Source: Gammaproteobacteria bacterium (GTDB lineage Bacteria; Pseudomonadota; Gammaproteobacteria; Ga0077536). From it: a DNA stretch of 64,000 nt. A program made the position numbers and the translations under genes. The notes below the pieces were generated by a model, which was given only the letters and a program-made list of their open reading frames with translations, did not search any database and was not told the DNA's origin. This document shows, in pieces, positions 49,574 to 59,128 of this stretch. The first letter of the stretch is position 1. Each line of letters starts with the position of its first letter. The stretch lies in contig JADLGE010000047.1 in NCBI GenBank assembly GCA_020849475.1, forward strand, positions 16,102 to 80,101. The letters run 5' to 3'.

Positions 49574-51146
49574 CAGCCCGCCGCCGCGGGTGCTCCTGGT
49601 CAGTGGCGACAGGGCGATTCTTTACCTGTTCGATGGCCCACGCCTCGCGCAGGCCTATATCTTCAGCGCCGACGACACCGGCTACGCCCTGTTCGATCGC
49701 TGTCTCAAAGAATTGAACCACGCGCCGCTGTGCGTGCTGGTGGACGTGGTCGAAGAGGAATATCGGCAGGACACCATTCCCCATGTCGGCATCGCCGACC
49801 GGCGCGCGGTGCTGGCACGCAAATACGCGCGCCTGTTTCGTGGCACGCCCTACCATCACGCGCTCGCACAAGGGCGCGAAGGCGAAGGGCGCAAGGATGA
49901 CCGCGTGCTGCTGACGGCCATTACCCGTCCGGAAGTGGTGAGTGCCTGGTTGACGCCGCTCATCGCGCACAAGGTGCCGGTGGCCGGCATCTATTCCCTG
50001 CCGGTATTGAGTGAGCGGCTCTTGAAGCGCATCGGCGCTACCGGCCCCAACGTGTTGCTGATCAGTCTGCAAAAAGCCAGCGGTCTGCGTCAGACCTTCT
50101 TTCGCGATGGTCAGCTGAAGATCAGCCGCCTCGCGCACATGCCGCGCTTAGGCTCGGTGCCGTTCGCCGATCATCTGTTCGGTGAAGTGGAAAAGCTGCG
50201 GCGCTACCTGAATTCCCTCGCGCTGATCTCGCGCGACAGTCCGCTCAGTATCTACATTCTGAGTCACGGTCAGCTGCTGACCGAGCTCGAGCAGCATTGT
50301 CATGACAGCGACAACGAGAAATTCGTGCTGTTGGACGTCGATCAGGTGGCGACCCGTGTCGGTCTCGACGAAGGAAGCGGCACGCACTACAGCGACGTCA
50401 TGTTCGCCCATTTGCTGGCCAGCGAAGTGCCGCTCAACCACTACGCACGACCGGAAGAAACCCAGTACTACACACTGCACCGTCTGCGCCTCGCGCTCGC
50501 CACCGCCAGTCTGCTGATGGTGCTGGGCAGCGGCGGCTGGAGCGGCATCAATTTCATCGAGGGCGTCAATTTCAAGCAGCAGGCGCTCGACGCCACGCAG
50601 AAATCGCGTTTCTACGGGCAGCGCTACGAACTCGCACGCGCCAAGCTGCCACCGACCCCGGTCGAGCCCGAGCAGATCAAGACCGCGGTGGACGCGGTGG
50701 CAAGCTTGCGTCAATACAAACCCGACCCGGCAATATTGCTCGGACTCCTGGGTGGCGTGCTCGAGCGCACGCCGGTGGTGACACTCGACGAGCTGGCCTG
50801 GGCGGCGGCGGCCGACCCCGATGCCGAGGTGGTGGCCAGCGATCAGCGTCGCGCTGAACAGGAGCGGGTGCTGGCGAGCGATGGTCAGTATTACCAGATA
50901 GCCGAACTCAGCGCCCATCTCGAACCCTTCGATGGCGATTTTCGTAAAGCCATTGAAGTGGTCGACAGCCTCGCCGATGAGCTCAAGGCGCAGGCGCGGG
51001 TCAAGAGCGTGAAGGTGCTGCAATACCCGCTGGACGTGCGGCCGGAAGCCAGTGTCAGCGGCAGCGCAACGAGCGCCGGCGTGCGCGTGGCGCCGGCCTT
51101 CAAAATCAAACTGGTGCTGGGGGCGCATGATGGCCAGCCGGGCTGA
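49545..51146 (+). CDS. Pilus-assembly inner membrane protein (MshI/PilM-N-like)
   Basis: Cytoplasmic domain, one TM (LRLALATASLLMVLGSGGWSGINFIEGV), periplasmic coiled coil; position after mshG. Confidence 0.6.
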   Translation: MIRSLRSIFSSPPPRVLLVSGDRAILYLFDGPRLAQAYIFSADDTGYALFDRCLKELNHAPLCVLVDVVEEEYRQDTIPHVGIADRRAVLARKYARLFRGTPYHHALAQGREGEGRKDDRVLLTAITRPEVVSAWLTPLIAHKVPVAGIYSLPVLSERLLKRIGATGPNVLLISLQKASGLRQTFFRDGQLKISRLAHMPRLGSVPFADHLFGEVEKLRRYLNSLALISRDSPLSIYILSHGQLLTELEQHCHDSDNEKFVLLDVDQVATRVGLDEGSGTHYSDVMFAHLLASEVPLNHYARPEETQYYTLHRLRLALATASLLMVLGSGGWSGINFIEGVNFKQQALDATQKSRFYGQRYELARAKLPPTPVEPEQIKTAVDAVASLRQYKPDPAILLGLLGGVLERTPVVTLDELAWAAAADPDAEVVASDQRRAEQERVLASDGQYYQIAELSAHLEPFDGDFRKAIEVVDSLADELKAQARVKSVKVLQYPLDVRPEASVSGSATSAGVRVAPAFKIKLVLGAHDGQPG

Positions 51147-51747
51147 CTGGAGCATATTGCGCGGCACCCTGGTGGTGTTCGTGCTGGCCTTGGCCGTATC
51201 GGCGGCGATGGTCACGGCGAGCTATTACTTCCGCCAGAACATGGAGCGTGAATACCAGGCGCATCACGCCGAATTTCGCGAAGCGAGCCGTAAATATCTG
51301 GCGGTCGACGATGAGGAACGCATCATCGCCGAATATTTTCCCGAATTCCGCCGCCTCTACGAGCATGGCTTGCTGGGCCGTGAGCGACGCCTGTCATGGC
51401 TGGAGACGCTGCGCCGCGCGAGCGATGACATCGGCCTCAAGCAGGTCGCCTACAAGCTCGACGCGCAGCGCGAGGCAAAAGCGGATTTCGCCCTCAAGCT
51501 CGGCAACTATCACCTGTATGCCAGCACCATGAGTTTGAACCTCGCGTTGTTGCACGAGGGCGATCTGCTGCGCCTGCTGCATGCCCTCGATGGCCATGCG
51601 CTCGGCCAATACACGCTGCGCCGCTGCAGTTTGAAGCGCAGCGGCGCGACGCTGGATTTGAGCGCCGCCGCCGCCAATCTCAATGCTGATTGCGTACTCG
51701 ACTGGTGGACCATCAACCTCAGCGGCGAACGGGGCTTGAAGCTGTGA
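51127..51747 (+). CDS. Pilus-assembly protein (PilO/MshJ-like)
   Basis: Single N-terminal TM followed by coiled coil and ferredoxin-like tail; overlaps preceding gene by 20 nt. Confidence 0.55.
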   Translation: MMASRADWSILRGTLVVFVLALAVSAAMVTASYYFRQNMEREYQAHHAEFREASRKYLAVDDEERIIAEYFPEFRRLYEHGLLGRERRLSWLETLRRASDDIGLKQVAYKLDAQREAKADFALKLGNYHLYASTMSLNLALLHEGDLLRLLHALDGHALGQYTLRRCSLKRSGATLDLSAAAANLNADCVLDWWTINLSGERGLKL

Positions 51748-52190
51748 AGCGCGCAGTCGCCGGCGTGATGGTGCTGCTGGCGGCGCAAGGCGCCGCCCAT
51801 GGCGCCGAACTTGGCCGCCTGTTTCTGAGCGCGGACGAGCGCAATGCCATCGACACCGCCCGCCAGGGCAGCGCCGATGTGCGGCAGGCGCGGGCGCGGG
51901 CCAGCGCGGAGCCCGTTGCCGAACAGCACGCCGCGGTGCTCGAAGCGCCGGCCGAAACGGTTACCCTCAATGGCTACATCGCACGCTCGGCGGGCGCCGC
52001 GACGGTGTGGGTCAATGGCCGCGACATGCTGTCCGGCAAGCTTGCACCGCCGGCGCGCGATGGCCAAAGAGTGAAGGTGCCGCTAGGACACAGCGGCGCC
52101 GAGGTCGCGCTCAAACCCGGCGAGTCTTTTGATCCCGGCTCGCGCCAGGTGTCCGATGCCTATCAGCAACGTCCCGCCGCGGAGCGCTGA
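51744..52190 (+). CDS. Small periplasmic protein (MshK/PilP-like)
   Basis: Signal peptide; TVTLNGYIARSAGAATVWVNGRDMLSGK; GTG start overlapping preceding TGA. Confidence 0.55.
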   Translation: MKRAVAGVMVLLAAQGAAHGAELGRLFLSADERNAIDTARQGSADVRQARARASAEPVAEQHAAVLEAPAETVTLNGYIARSAGAATVWVNGRDMLSGKLAPPARDGQRVKVPLGHSGAEVALKPGESFDPGSRQVSDAYQQRPAAER

Positions 52191-54048
52191 GGCGCGCCGT
52201 GGGCAGGCGTTGAGCCGCGCGCCACGTCGTCAGCGGGGCGTGGCCTTGATTCTGGTGTTGATGGTGGTGGTCACGGCCGCGGCGTTCGTGATGCTGTCGG
52301 CCCTGAACAATCGTGCTTCGCGCGAAACGGCGCAGCGTCTCGTCACCGCCGAGGCGCTGGGGCAGGCGCGTCGCGCACTGCTCGGCTACGCGGTCGGCTA
52401 TGCCGATGGCGTGCACACCAGCGACAAGGGGCCGGGGCGTTTGCCGTGTCCCGATCTGGCCGGCGGCAGCGACCAGGGCGTGGCGGAAAGCGTCGGCGAT
52501 TGCCGCGCCGCCGCCTCGCGCGAAACCGGCCTCTTGCCATTTCGCACGCTGGGTCTGACGGCGCTGGTCGATGGCAGTGGCGCGCCGCTGTGGTACGCGG
52601 TGGCCGAGAATTTTCGCAGCATGACCACCGCCGCCGTCAACGACAACACGCCCGGCAACCTGCGCGTCGACGACCGCCGCGACATTGCCGCCGTGATCAT
52701 CGCGCCCGGTGCGCCGCTGGCGGGACAAGGCCGCGGCAGCGCCAGCACCTACACCCCCGCCGCGTGGCTGGAAGGCGAGAACGCCAGCGCCGGTGACAAT
52801 CGCTTCACACACCTGATGGATGCCGCCAACAACGACACGGTGATGGTCATCACGCGCGGAGAATTGATGGCGGAGGTGGCGAAGGTCGTCAATCGCGAAG
52901 TGCAGCTGGCACTCACCAATTACTACAACGACCCGGACGGCGACGACGACGCGAGCGGCGCCGATCCGCAATGCGCGAGTGCCGACCCCGAATGCGACGA
53001 CGCCCTGCCGTGGCTGGCGCCGCGCACTTCCGGCCTCAACACCGGCGTGGTCGGTGAAGGCCGCACCTCCCTCGCGCGTTTGCCGATAGCGCTATTGAAC
53101 AAGGACTTCGATGCCTCGTTCACCGCCTTGTGGTCACTCGACGGCACCGGCACCGTGCAGTTCACTGGCGCCGAGCCACCGGCAGAAAACTGCGTGCGTC
53201 ACAATTTTTGTACGCAGATGATCAATGACAAACCGGTCAGCGGCGCACCGACACCGACGCCGGTGTTTTTCCCCGCGCCCTTGCTCGGCACCGCGGCGGC
53301 ACCGTGGGGGCAGGGCAGTTGCGTGCTGTCGCGGCCCAAGAGTCTCGCTTACGCCCTGGTCATGAAGTGCAACACGCAATACAGCTACAGCGTGCCGGGG
53401 CGCGCGCTGCGCCGCGAATGGCAACTGGAGTTGCGCGGTAATACACGCCTGGTGGCGCCGACAGCCGGCGCGCGCCGCAGTATCGAAGTGCGTGCGCTCG
53501 GCAACTGGCCGGCGGGCACCGTGGGCCGCATCACGGTGTCGGATTTCGAAGGCAGCACGCTCCTGGGTCAGACGCTGCTCGAGTTCAGCGGTTTCGTCGG
53601 CGGCAATACCTTCGTGCTGGTGAACGTGCCCTTCGATCTCGAGCTGTGGACCTCGACCTCCATCATCGATCGCCATCTTTCGCCCGGCGCGCTGCCGCAA
53701 TGGCTGCAGACCGACGAATGGCTGGACAGCGTGCTGCTGCGCTATGCGCCCAGCGAGGCGCCAGGCTACAGCGGCGCGAGTTGCGCGGCCGCCGGCACCT
53801 GCCTGCGCCTGCAGTTGACTCACGCTGGCGAGACGGCATCGAGCACCGTCAACACCCTGCGCGGCGTAGTGATTACCGCCGGCCCGTCGCTGCCGGCAGT
53901 GGCGTCGCCGGCCTCGCCGGCCCAGGTCCGTCCTTCCATCGACCTCAAGGATTTCCTTGAAGGCCTGAATAGAATCGATGGCAACACCTACGAGCGTCGC
54001 GACGCATCGAGCACTTTCAATGATGAAATCCTGCCCCTCTTGCCCTGA
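52156..54048 (+). CDS. PilX-like large pilus-associated protein
   Basis: RRQRGVALILVLMVVVTAAAFVMLSALNNRASRETA pilin-like TM; LPCPDLAGGS motif shared with the next pilin. Confidence 0.7.
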   Translation: MPISNVPPRSAEARRGQALSRAPRRQRGVALILVLMVVVTAAAFVMLSALNNRASRETAQRLVTAEALGQARRALLGYAVGYADGVHTSDKGPGRLPCPDLAGGSDQGVAESVGDCRAAASRETGLLPFRTLGLTALVDGSGAPLWYAVAENFRSMTTAAVNDNTPGNLRVDDRRDIAAVIIAPGAPLAGQGRGSASTYTPAAWLEGENASAGDNRFTHLMDAANNDTVMVITRGELMAEVAKVVNREVQLALTNYYNDPDGDDDASGADPQCASADPECDDALPWLAPRTSGLNTGVVGEGRTSLARLPIALLNKDFDASFTALWSLDGTGTVQFTGAEPPAENCVRHNFCTQMINDKPVSGAPTPTPVFFPAPLLGTAAAPWGQGSCVLSRPKSLAYALVMKCNTQYSYSVPGRALRREWQLELRGNTRLVAPTAGARRSIEVRALGNWPAGTVGRITVSDFEGSTLLGQTLLEFSGFVGGNTFVLVNVPFDLELWTSTSIIDRHLSPGALPQWLQTDEWLDSVLLRYAPSEAPGYSGASCAAAGTCLRLQLTHAGETASSTVNTLRGVVITAGPSLPAVASPASPAQVRPSIDLKDFLEGLNRIDGNTYERRDASSTFNDEILPLLP

Positions 54049-54853
54049 ACCCAGTGCGCCCGCACGTCGCCAGCATGGCTTCACGCTGCTGGAAATGGCG
54101 ATAGTCGTGTTCATCGTCGGCATGCTGACGGCCGGGCTCATTGGACCAGTACAGGTGCAGCTCGAAGCGCGTGACCGGCGCAAGACGCTCGACGTCATGG
54201 CCCAGGCCAGCGAAGCCTTGTATGGCTACGCCTTGACGCATCGCCGCCTGCCGTGTCCCGACACCAACGGTGACGGCATGGCCGACCCGCAGTTCACGAT
54301 TGCCAGCGGCGGCGATTGCGACAACGAGAGCGGTTTCCTGCCGTGGGCCGAACTGGGTGTCGACGGTGGCGATGCGTGGGGCAATCACTTGACTTACCGC
54401 GTGCGTGAAAGGCAGTTCACGTTTCCGGCGCAGAACAGCACCTGCGACGGCAATAGCACGGATGAATTCGATCTCTGCTCGCAGGGCAATATCGACATCG
54501 AAACCCGCGGCGACGATGCCGGCACGGCCGGCGTCACCGAAGGCAAATTCAAGTTTCCGGCCGCCACCCCCGACAACGTCGCGGCGGTGCTGGTCTCCCA
54601 CGGCCGCAATGGCTACGGCGCGACAGGGCTCGACAACGTGCCGCGCGGCGCGGTGCCGACCGAGAATGGCGATGAAGAGGAAAACGCCGACGGCGATGCC
54701 GAGTTCGTGTCGCGTGCCTATTCCCAGGCCCAGGACGGTTGCGCCGATGACAGCAGCGAGGGCTCGCCGCTGTGCGAGTTCGACGACCTGGTGCTGCCGA
54801 TCTCGCGCTCGCTGCTGGTCAGCCGGATGGTGTCGGCGGGGCAGTTGCCTTGA
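54020..54853 (+). CDS. Type IV prepilin with LPCPD motif
   Basis: Prepilin peptidase site RRQHG^FTLLEMAIVVFIVGMLTAGLI; RRLPCPDTNGDGMADPQ; four-base start region overlaps preceding gene. Confidence 0.85.
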   Translation: MMKSCPSCPEPSAPARRQHGFTLLEMAIVVFIVGMLTAGLIGPVQVQLEARDRRKTLDVMAQASEALYGYALTHRRLPCPDTNGDGMADPQFTIASGGDCDNESGFLPWAELGVDGGDAWGNHLTYRVRERQFTFPAQNSTCDGNSTDEFDLCSQGNIDIETRGDDAGTAGVTEGKFKFPAATPDNVAAVLVSHGRNGYGATGLDNVPRGAVPTENGDEEENADGDAEFVSRAYSQAQDGCADDSSEGSPLCEFDDLVLPISRSLLVSRMVSAGQLP

Positions 54854-56615
54854 GGAAGGTTGCGCTGGCGCAGCTCAATTCGAAACTCACACGCCCGTCG
54901 ACATTCTCGGCCAGACGCAACTGACAGCCATGGCGACGCGCCAGCTCGGCGGCTTGATAGAGGCCGATGCCGAGCCCGGTGCGCGACGCCACCGGGTGCT
55001 GGAATAACTGGCGCGCGGTGTGCTCCGCAATCGCCCGACCATCATCGCGCACGGTGAGCCGCAGCGCGCCGCCCAGCACCGCGAGGTCGAGCGCGATGTG
55101 TCGCGCTTCGCCGGCCGCAACCTTGTGCCGCGCGTTGTCGATGAGATTGTCGACAATGCTGTCCAGGCATTCGCCCGGCAGCGGCTGTTGGTCGTCGGCG
55201 ATGTTCGCAATCAATTCGATGTCGTCATCGGCCAGACGCTCACAGAGCTCGCGCCACCAGCGCGCGGCCGGCACCAGGACGATGGCGCCGAGCGCGGGAC
55301 GTTGCAGTTTTTCCAGCGCCACTTTCAAACGCTGGGCGATGTCCGGCAGACGCCGCTTCAAAAGTTCGAAGCCGCGCTGCTCCTGGTGGGTGTCGCTGGC
55401 GCTTTCCAGCGCCGCCGTCAGCGCGTTCAGGGATTGCAGCAAATTCTTGATGTCATGGGTGACGCGCGCGCCGGTCTCGTGCACTGCGCGCAGATGCGCG
55501 GCGCCGGCCTGCTCGCGTTCACGCCGCTTGGCGACATAGAAATGCCCCAGCACCTGCACCAGCAGGCGGCAATGAATGAGCAGCGCCGAACTCACGCTGC
55601 GTTCGGTATAGAGCGTGACCGACAGCGCGTCGGTGTCAAGCGCGAGTGCATGGGGTGAGGTGTGGCCATGCATGCCACGGCTGCCGCTGCTGACCCAGGC
55701 CGCGCCCGCCACCCACGGGATGTCGACCAGCGCCGCCACTGCGTCATCGAGAAAATCATCGGCCTCGGCCTGCTGGCTGGCGAGATTGGAGACATTCGCC
55801 AGCCACGACTCGAAACGGGTGCCGATGTTGAGCACCGATTTTTCCCACACCGCCAACAGCCCGATGCTGCCAGCGCCGGGCGTGGTGATCCACGACAGGA
55901 AGAACAGGAACACGCCGAGCGCCATCAGGGTCGCTATCAGCGCGAGTGGATATTCGATGTCGAGGCGCAGCGTCATGGCGACACTGAACACCGCCAGCAA
56001 GGCGGTCAACAGCGCGAAGGTGATGCCGCGAAAGAAGTCGACCGGAAACGGATCGCGCGGTGGCGCGATGATCGGCGGCATGGCATAGAGCACGGCTGGC
56101 GCGAGATAGAGCCCTATGCGAAAGCTCTGCGCGATGCCGCCCGGCAGCGGCTTGCCGAGAAACAACTGCGCCGTGCAGTTGATCAGCAGCTCGCTGACCA
56201 GCATCGCCAGCGACAGCATGTAGACATAGCGCTCGCGACGGGTCGAAAACGAGCGCCCGGCGACGATGCCGATCAACAGCACCAGCCATGCGAACACCGT
56301 CCACCAGTTGAGCCACAGCATGGCGGTGACCAGCACCAGGGTCACGGCCAGCGCCGGCAGGTCGACCCGCTGTTCGCGTTGCCATATCGGTTGCCACAGG
56401 AAGAACAGGCCGAGATGGGTGACCATGAGGGCGCTGGCGAGCTGGGTGTCGATGCCGCTGTCGAGCGCGGTATGCAACACCAGCAGCATGGAGGCCAGCA
56501 GCCAGTGTTCGTGACGTCGGTCGAGAAAGGCGTGACGACGCACGTCGCCAGCAGATTCAGCGTGGGCGTGTGGACTTTCCGACGTGACGGCGGCTTGCCG
56601 AGGCGGCTGGCTCAA
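54819..56615 (-). CDS. Membrane sensor histidine kinase
   Basis: Seven or so TM helices, DHp-like ETGARVTHDIKNLLQSLNALTAAL, HATPase DSIVDNLIDNARHK and GLGIGLYQAAELARRHG; convergent overlap with preceding pilin gene. Confidence 0.85.
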   Translation of the reverse strand: MSQPPRQAAVTSESPHAHAESAGDVRRHAFLDRRHEHWLLASMLLVLHTALDSGIDTQLASALMVTHLGLFFLWQPIWQREQRVDLPALAVTLVLVTAMLWLNWWTVFAWLVLLIGIVAGRSFSTRRERYVYMLSLAMLVSELLINCTAQLFLGKPLPGGIAQSFRIGLYLAPAVLYAMPPIIAPPRDPFPVDFFRGITFALLTALLAVFSVAMTLRLDIEYPLALIATLMALGVFLFFLSWITTPGAGSIGLLAVWEKSVLNIGTRFESWLANVSNLASQQAEADDFLDDAVAALVDIPWVAGAAWVSSGSRGMHGHTSPHALALDTDALSVTLYTERSVSSALLIHCRLLVQVLGHFYVAKRREREQAGAAHLRAVHETGARVTHDIKNLLQSLNALTAALESASDTHQEQRGFELLKRRLPDIAQRLKVALEKLQRPALGAIVLVPAARWWRELCERLADDDIELIANIADDQQPLPGECLDSIVDNLIDNARHKVAAGEARHIALDLAVLGGALRLTVRDDGRAIAEHTARQLFQHPVASRTGLGIGLYQAAELARRHGCQLRLAENVDGRVSFELSCASATFLKATAPPTPSG

Positions 56616-56732
56616 ATACGCTCTCCCTCGACGCGTCGTCGGTCTCGTGTCGCCCTGGGCCCGTGGCGGGCCGGCTCGGTGGCATGCTAGCGGTATAGTA
56701 AAGGTCGGTAAATCGCAGTCGCACGCCCATCG

Positions 56733-57506
56733 ATGAGTTTCAAAGCGTCAGCCGTGGTGGCTCGTCAAACGCTGCTGGAAGCGGCGCGCACACGCCTGCC
56801 GTGGACCGCGCTGACGGTGATGGTGGGCGCCCTGCTGCTGGCCGAATGCGCGGCGGCTCTGGCGCTGACCGACAGCCAGTCCTATCGCATCGAGATCTAT
56901 GCCGCCTTCACGCGCCTCGCGCTGGTGGCGCTGACTACCTTGTTCGTCGCCCACAGCGTGATGCGTGAACTTGCCGACCGTGTCATCGACCTTAGCTTGT
57001 CGCGGCCGGTGTCGCGCAGTGCGTGGTTCATTGGTCGCCTGCTGGGCTTCAGCGTCGCGGTGGCGCTGCTGGGAATCGTGGCGGCGCTGCCGCTGGCGTT
57101 CACCAGCACGCCCTTGGCAGCGTTGGCGTGGGGAGTGTCACTGGCGGCGGAGCTCTGCATCGTCGCCGCCGCCAGTCTCAGCGCGGCGGTGGCCCTTACC
57201 CAGCTTAATGCGACGGTGCTCGCGGTCGGCGCGTTCTATGTCCTGGCGCGCATGATGGGCGCCATCGTCCTCATGAGCCATGGGCCGGCGGTCGATGCCG
57301 GGGCGACGTCCAGCATCGTCATCGCGCAGCTGGTCAACGCCCTCGCGCTGTTGTTGCCCGCCCTCGACGACTACACGCGCAGCGCGTGGCTGACCGCAGG
57401 CGGTGCCGGCTTCGCGGCGCTGCCCGCCATCGCCGTGCAGACCGTCATCTATGTGGCGCTGCTGGCGGCGGTCGGCCTGTTCGATTTCACGCGTCGCGAG
57501 ATCTGA
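56733..57506 (+). CDS. ABC transporter permease (ABC-2-like membrane protein)
   Basis: About six TM helices; ELADRVIDLSLSRPVSRSAWFIGRLLGF typical of ABC-2 permeases; matching ATPase at 59129. Confidence 0.75.
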   Translation: MSFKASAVVARQTLLEAARTRLPWTALTVMVGALLLAECAAALALTDSQSYRIEIYAAFTRLALVALTTLFVAHSVMRELADRVIDLSLSRPVSRSAWFIGRLLGFSVAVALLGIVAALPLAFTSTPLAALAWGVSLAAELCIVAAASLSAAVALTQLNATVLAVGAFYVLARMMGAIVLMSHGPAVDAGATSSIVIAQLVNALALLLPALDDYTRSAWLTAGGAGFAALPAIAVQTVIYVALLAAVGLFDFTRREI

Positions 57507-57509
57507 GTG

Positions 57510-58235
57510 ATGGCGACCAAGCGTGCAGCAAATCTGCCGTGGCGCGTGGTCGCGGTGCTCGTCATCGCGCTGGCCGCGCAGCTCATGTGGGCGCAGCAGC
57601 GTCGCGCCCCGCAGGTGACGATAGCGGCGCTGGCGCCGCCGCCGTCGGCCGCCGTGCTGCGCGTTGCGTCATTCAATGAGCCGGCGCTGGCCGCGCGTCT
57701 CATGATGCTGTGGCTGCAGGCCTATGACTACCAGCCGGGCGTGAGCCTGCCGTTCCGCAGCCTCGATTACGCCGTCATCGAGGCCTGGCTCGCGCGCATG
57801 CTGGAGCTCGACCCCGGCTTTCAATATCCGCTGCTGGCCGCCGCACGCCTCTATGGCGATGTCGACGATGCACCGCGCCAGCGCCGCATGCTGGCCTTTA
57901 TCGCCCAGAGTTTCAGCGCCGACCCGGCGCGGCGCTGGCCGTGGCTCGCCCATGGCGTGTATCTCGCCAAGCATCGCCTGCATGACCTGCCGCTGGCGCT
58001 GCGACTGGCCGAGACCCTGGCCACCGCCGACCCGGCCGCCGCCATCCCCGACTGGGCGCGCCAGATGCGCATCTTCGTGTTGGAAGACATGGGCGACATC
58101 GAAAGCGCCAAGGTCTTGCTCGGCGGCCTGCTCGCCAGCGGCAAGATAGCCGACAGTCACGAGCGCTATTTTTTGAGCGAGCGCCTGGCCGAACTCGAGC
58201 ATCGCGGCGCGCGCCAGGCGCCGCCAGCGAAGTGA
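57510..58235 (+). CDS. Membrane-anchored helical-repeat protein of unknown function
   Basis: N-terminal TM then TPR-like repeats (LDPGFQYPLLAAARLYGDV...); coupled to permease gene. Confidence 0.6.
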   Translation: MATKRAANLPWRVVAVLVIALAAQLMWAQQRRAPQVTIAALAPPPSAAVLRVASFNEPALAARLMMLWLQAYDYQPGVSLPFRSLDYAVIEAWLARMLELDPGFQYPLLAAARLYGDVDDAPRQRRMLAFIAQSFSADPARRWPWLAHGVYLAKHRLHDLPLALRLAETLATADPAAAIPDWARQMRIFVLEDMGDIESAKVLLGGLLASGKIADSHERYFLSERLAELEHRGARQAPPAK

Positions 58236-58353
58236 CGCAATTGCCGCAGGCGGACGAGATTTCGACAGTGGGGTGTCGAGATATCGTCACATGTGGTCCA
58301 AGTGCGGCCTGCTGATCGACCGCTTTCACCTGTTATCAGTGTGTTAGCCGGGC

Positions 58354-58369
58354 TGGCACGGCCCGTGCT
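58354..58369 (+). promoter_or_regulatory. Sigma54 (-24/-12) promoter candidate
   Basis: TGGCACG-gccc-GTGCT; GG and GC elements spaced exactly as -24/-12; 38 nt upstream of a prepilin ATG with RBS CAGGAG. Confidence 0.75.
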
Positions 58370-58406
58370 TGGATTCGGGCACGAGAATTCGCCCAGGAGC
58401 GAAGAC

Positions 58407-59117
58407 ATGCCCAATATCCGCCGCCAGCAGGGTTTCACCTTGGTCGAAATGGCCATCGTGCTGGTCATCATCGGTCTCTTGCTCGGGGGCATCCTCAAGG
58501 GCCAGGAACTCATCACCAGCGCCCGCGTGCGCAACATCGCCGACCAGAACAGCGGCGTGCAGGCGGCCTACTACGGCTTCATCGATCGCTACCGCCAGGT
58601 GCCGGGCGACTGGTCCAAAGACAGCGCGGTCAAATCGATTCCCGGCGTGACCCATGGCGGCGATTCGAGTGGCCGCCTGGACGGCGACCCGGCCTGGAAG
58701 GAAGGCCTCGCGCTGTGGGAGCAACTCTCCAAGTCGGGCTTCATCCAGGGCAATTACATCGGCGGCGATTCCGAGCCCAACCAGGACGACGTCAACCTCG
58801 CGCCGCGCAACGCCTTCAATGGCTTCCTCATGCTGTTCAGTTCCAGCGACTACTACGACCCGGCGAGTTCGCCGAGCGAGAAGCTCAACCTGGTACTGGG
58901 CGCCGGCATCCCGGTCAACGTGGTGGCCGAACTTGACCGCAAGATTGACGATGGCCTGCCGCAGAGCGGCGTGGTGCGTCAGTCGGTGACCACCGCATCC
59001 GGCAAGTTCGGGAAAGTTTCCAAATCGACCACCGACTGCGTCGATACCGGCAGCACGCCCCCGATCTGGGACATCGCCAAGAACGAACAGAACTGCAACG
59101 CCGTCTATCTCTACTAA
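58407..59117 (+). CDS. Type IV prepilin (possible major pilin)
   Basis: MPNIRRQQG^FTLVEMAIVLVIIGLLLGGILKGQELI class III signal peptide; C-terminal Cys pair. Confidence 0.88.
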   Translation: MPNIRRQQGFTLVEMAIVLVIIGLLLGGILKGQELITSARVRNIADQNSGVQAAYYGFIDRYRQVPGDWSKDSAVKSIPGVTHGGDSSGRLDGDPAWKEGLALWEQLSKSGFIQGNYIGGDSEPNQDDVNLAPRNAFNGFLMLFSSSDYYDPASSPSEKLNLVLGAGIPVNVVAELDRKIDDGLPQSGVVRQSVTTASGKFGKVSKSTTDCVDTGSTPPIWDIAKNEQNCNAVYLY

Positions 59118-59128
59118 GCCTGCCTGAC

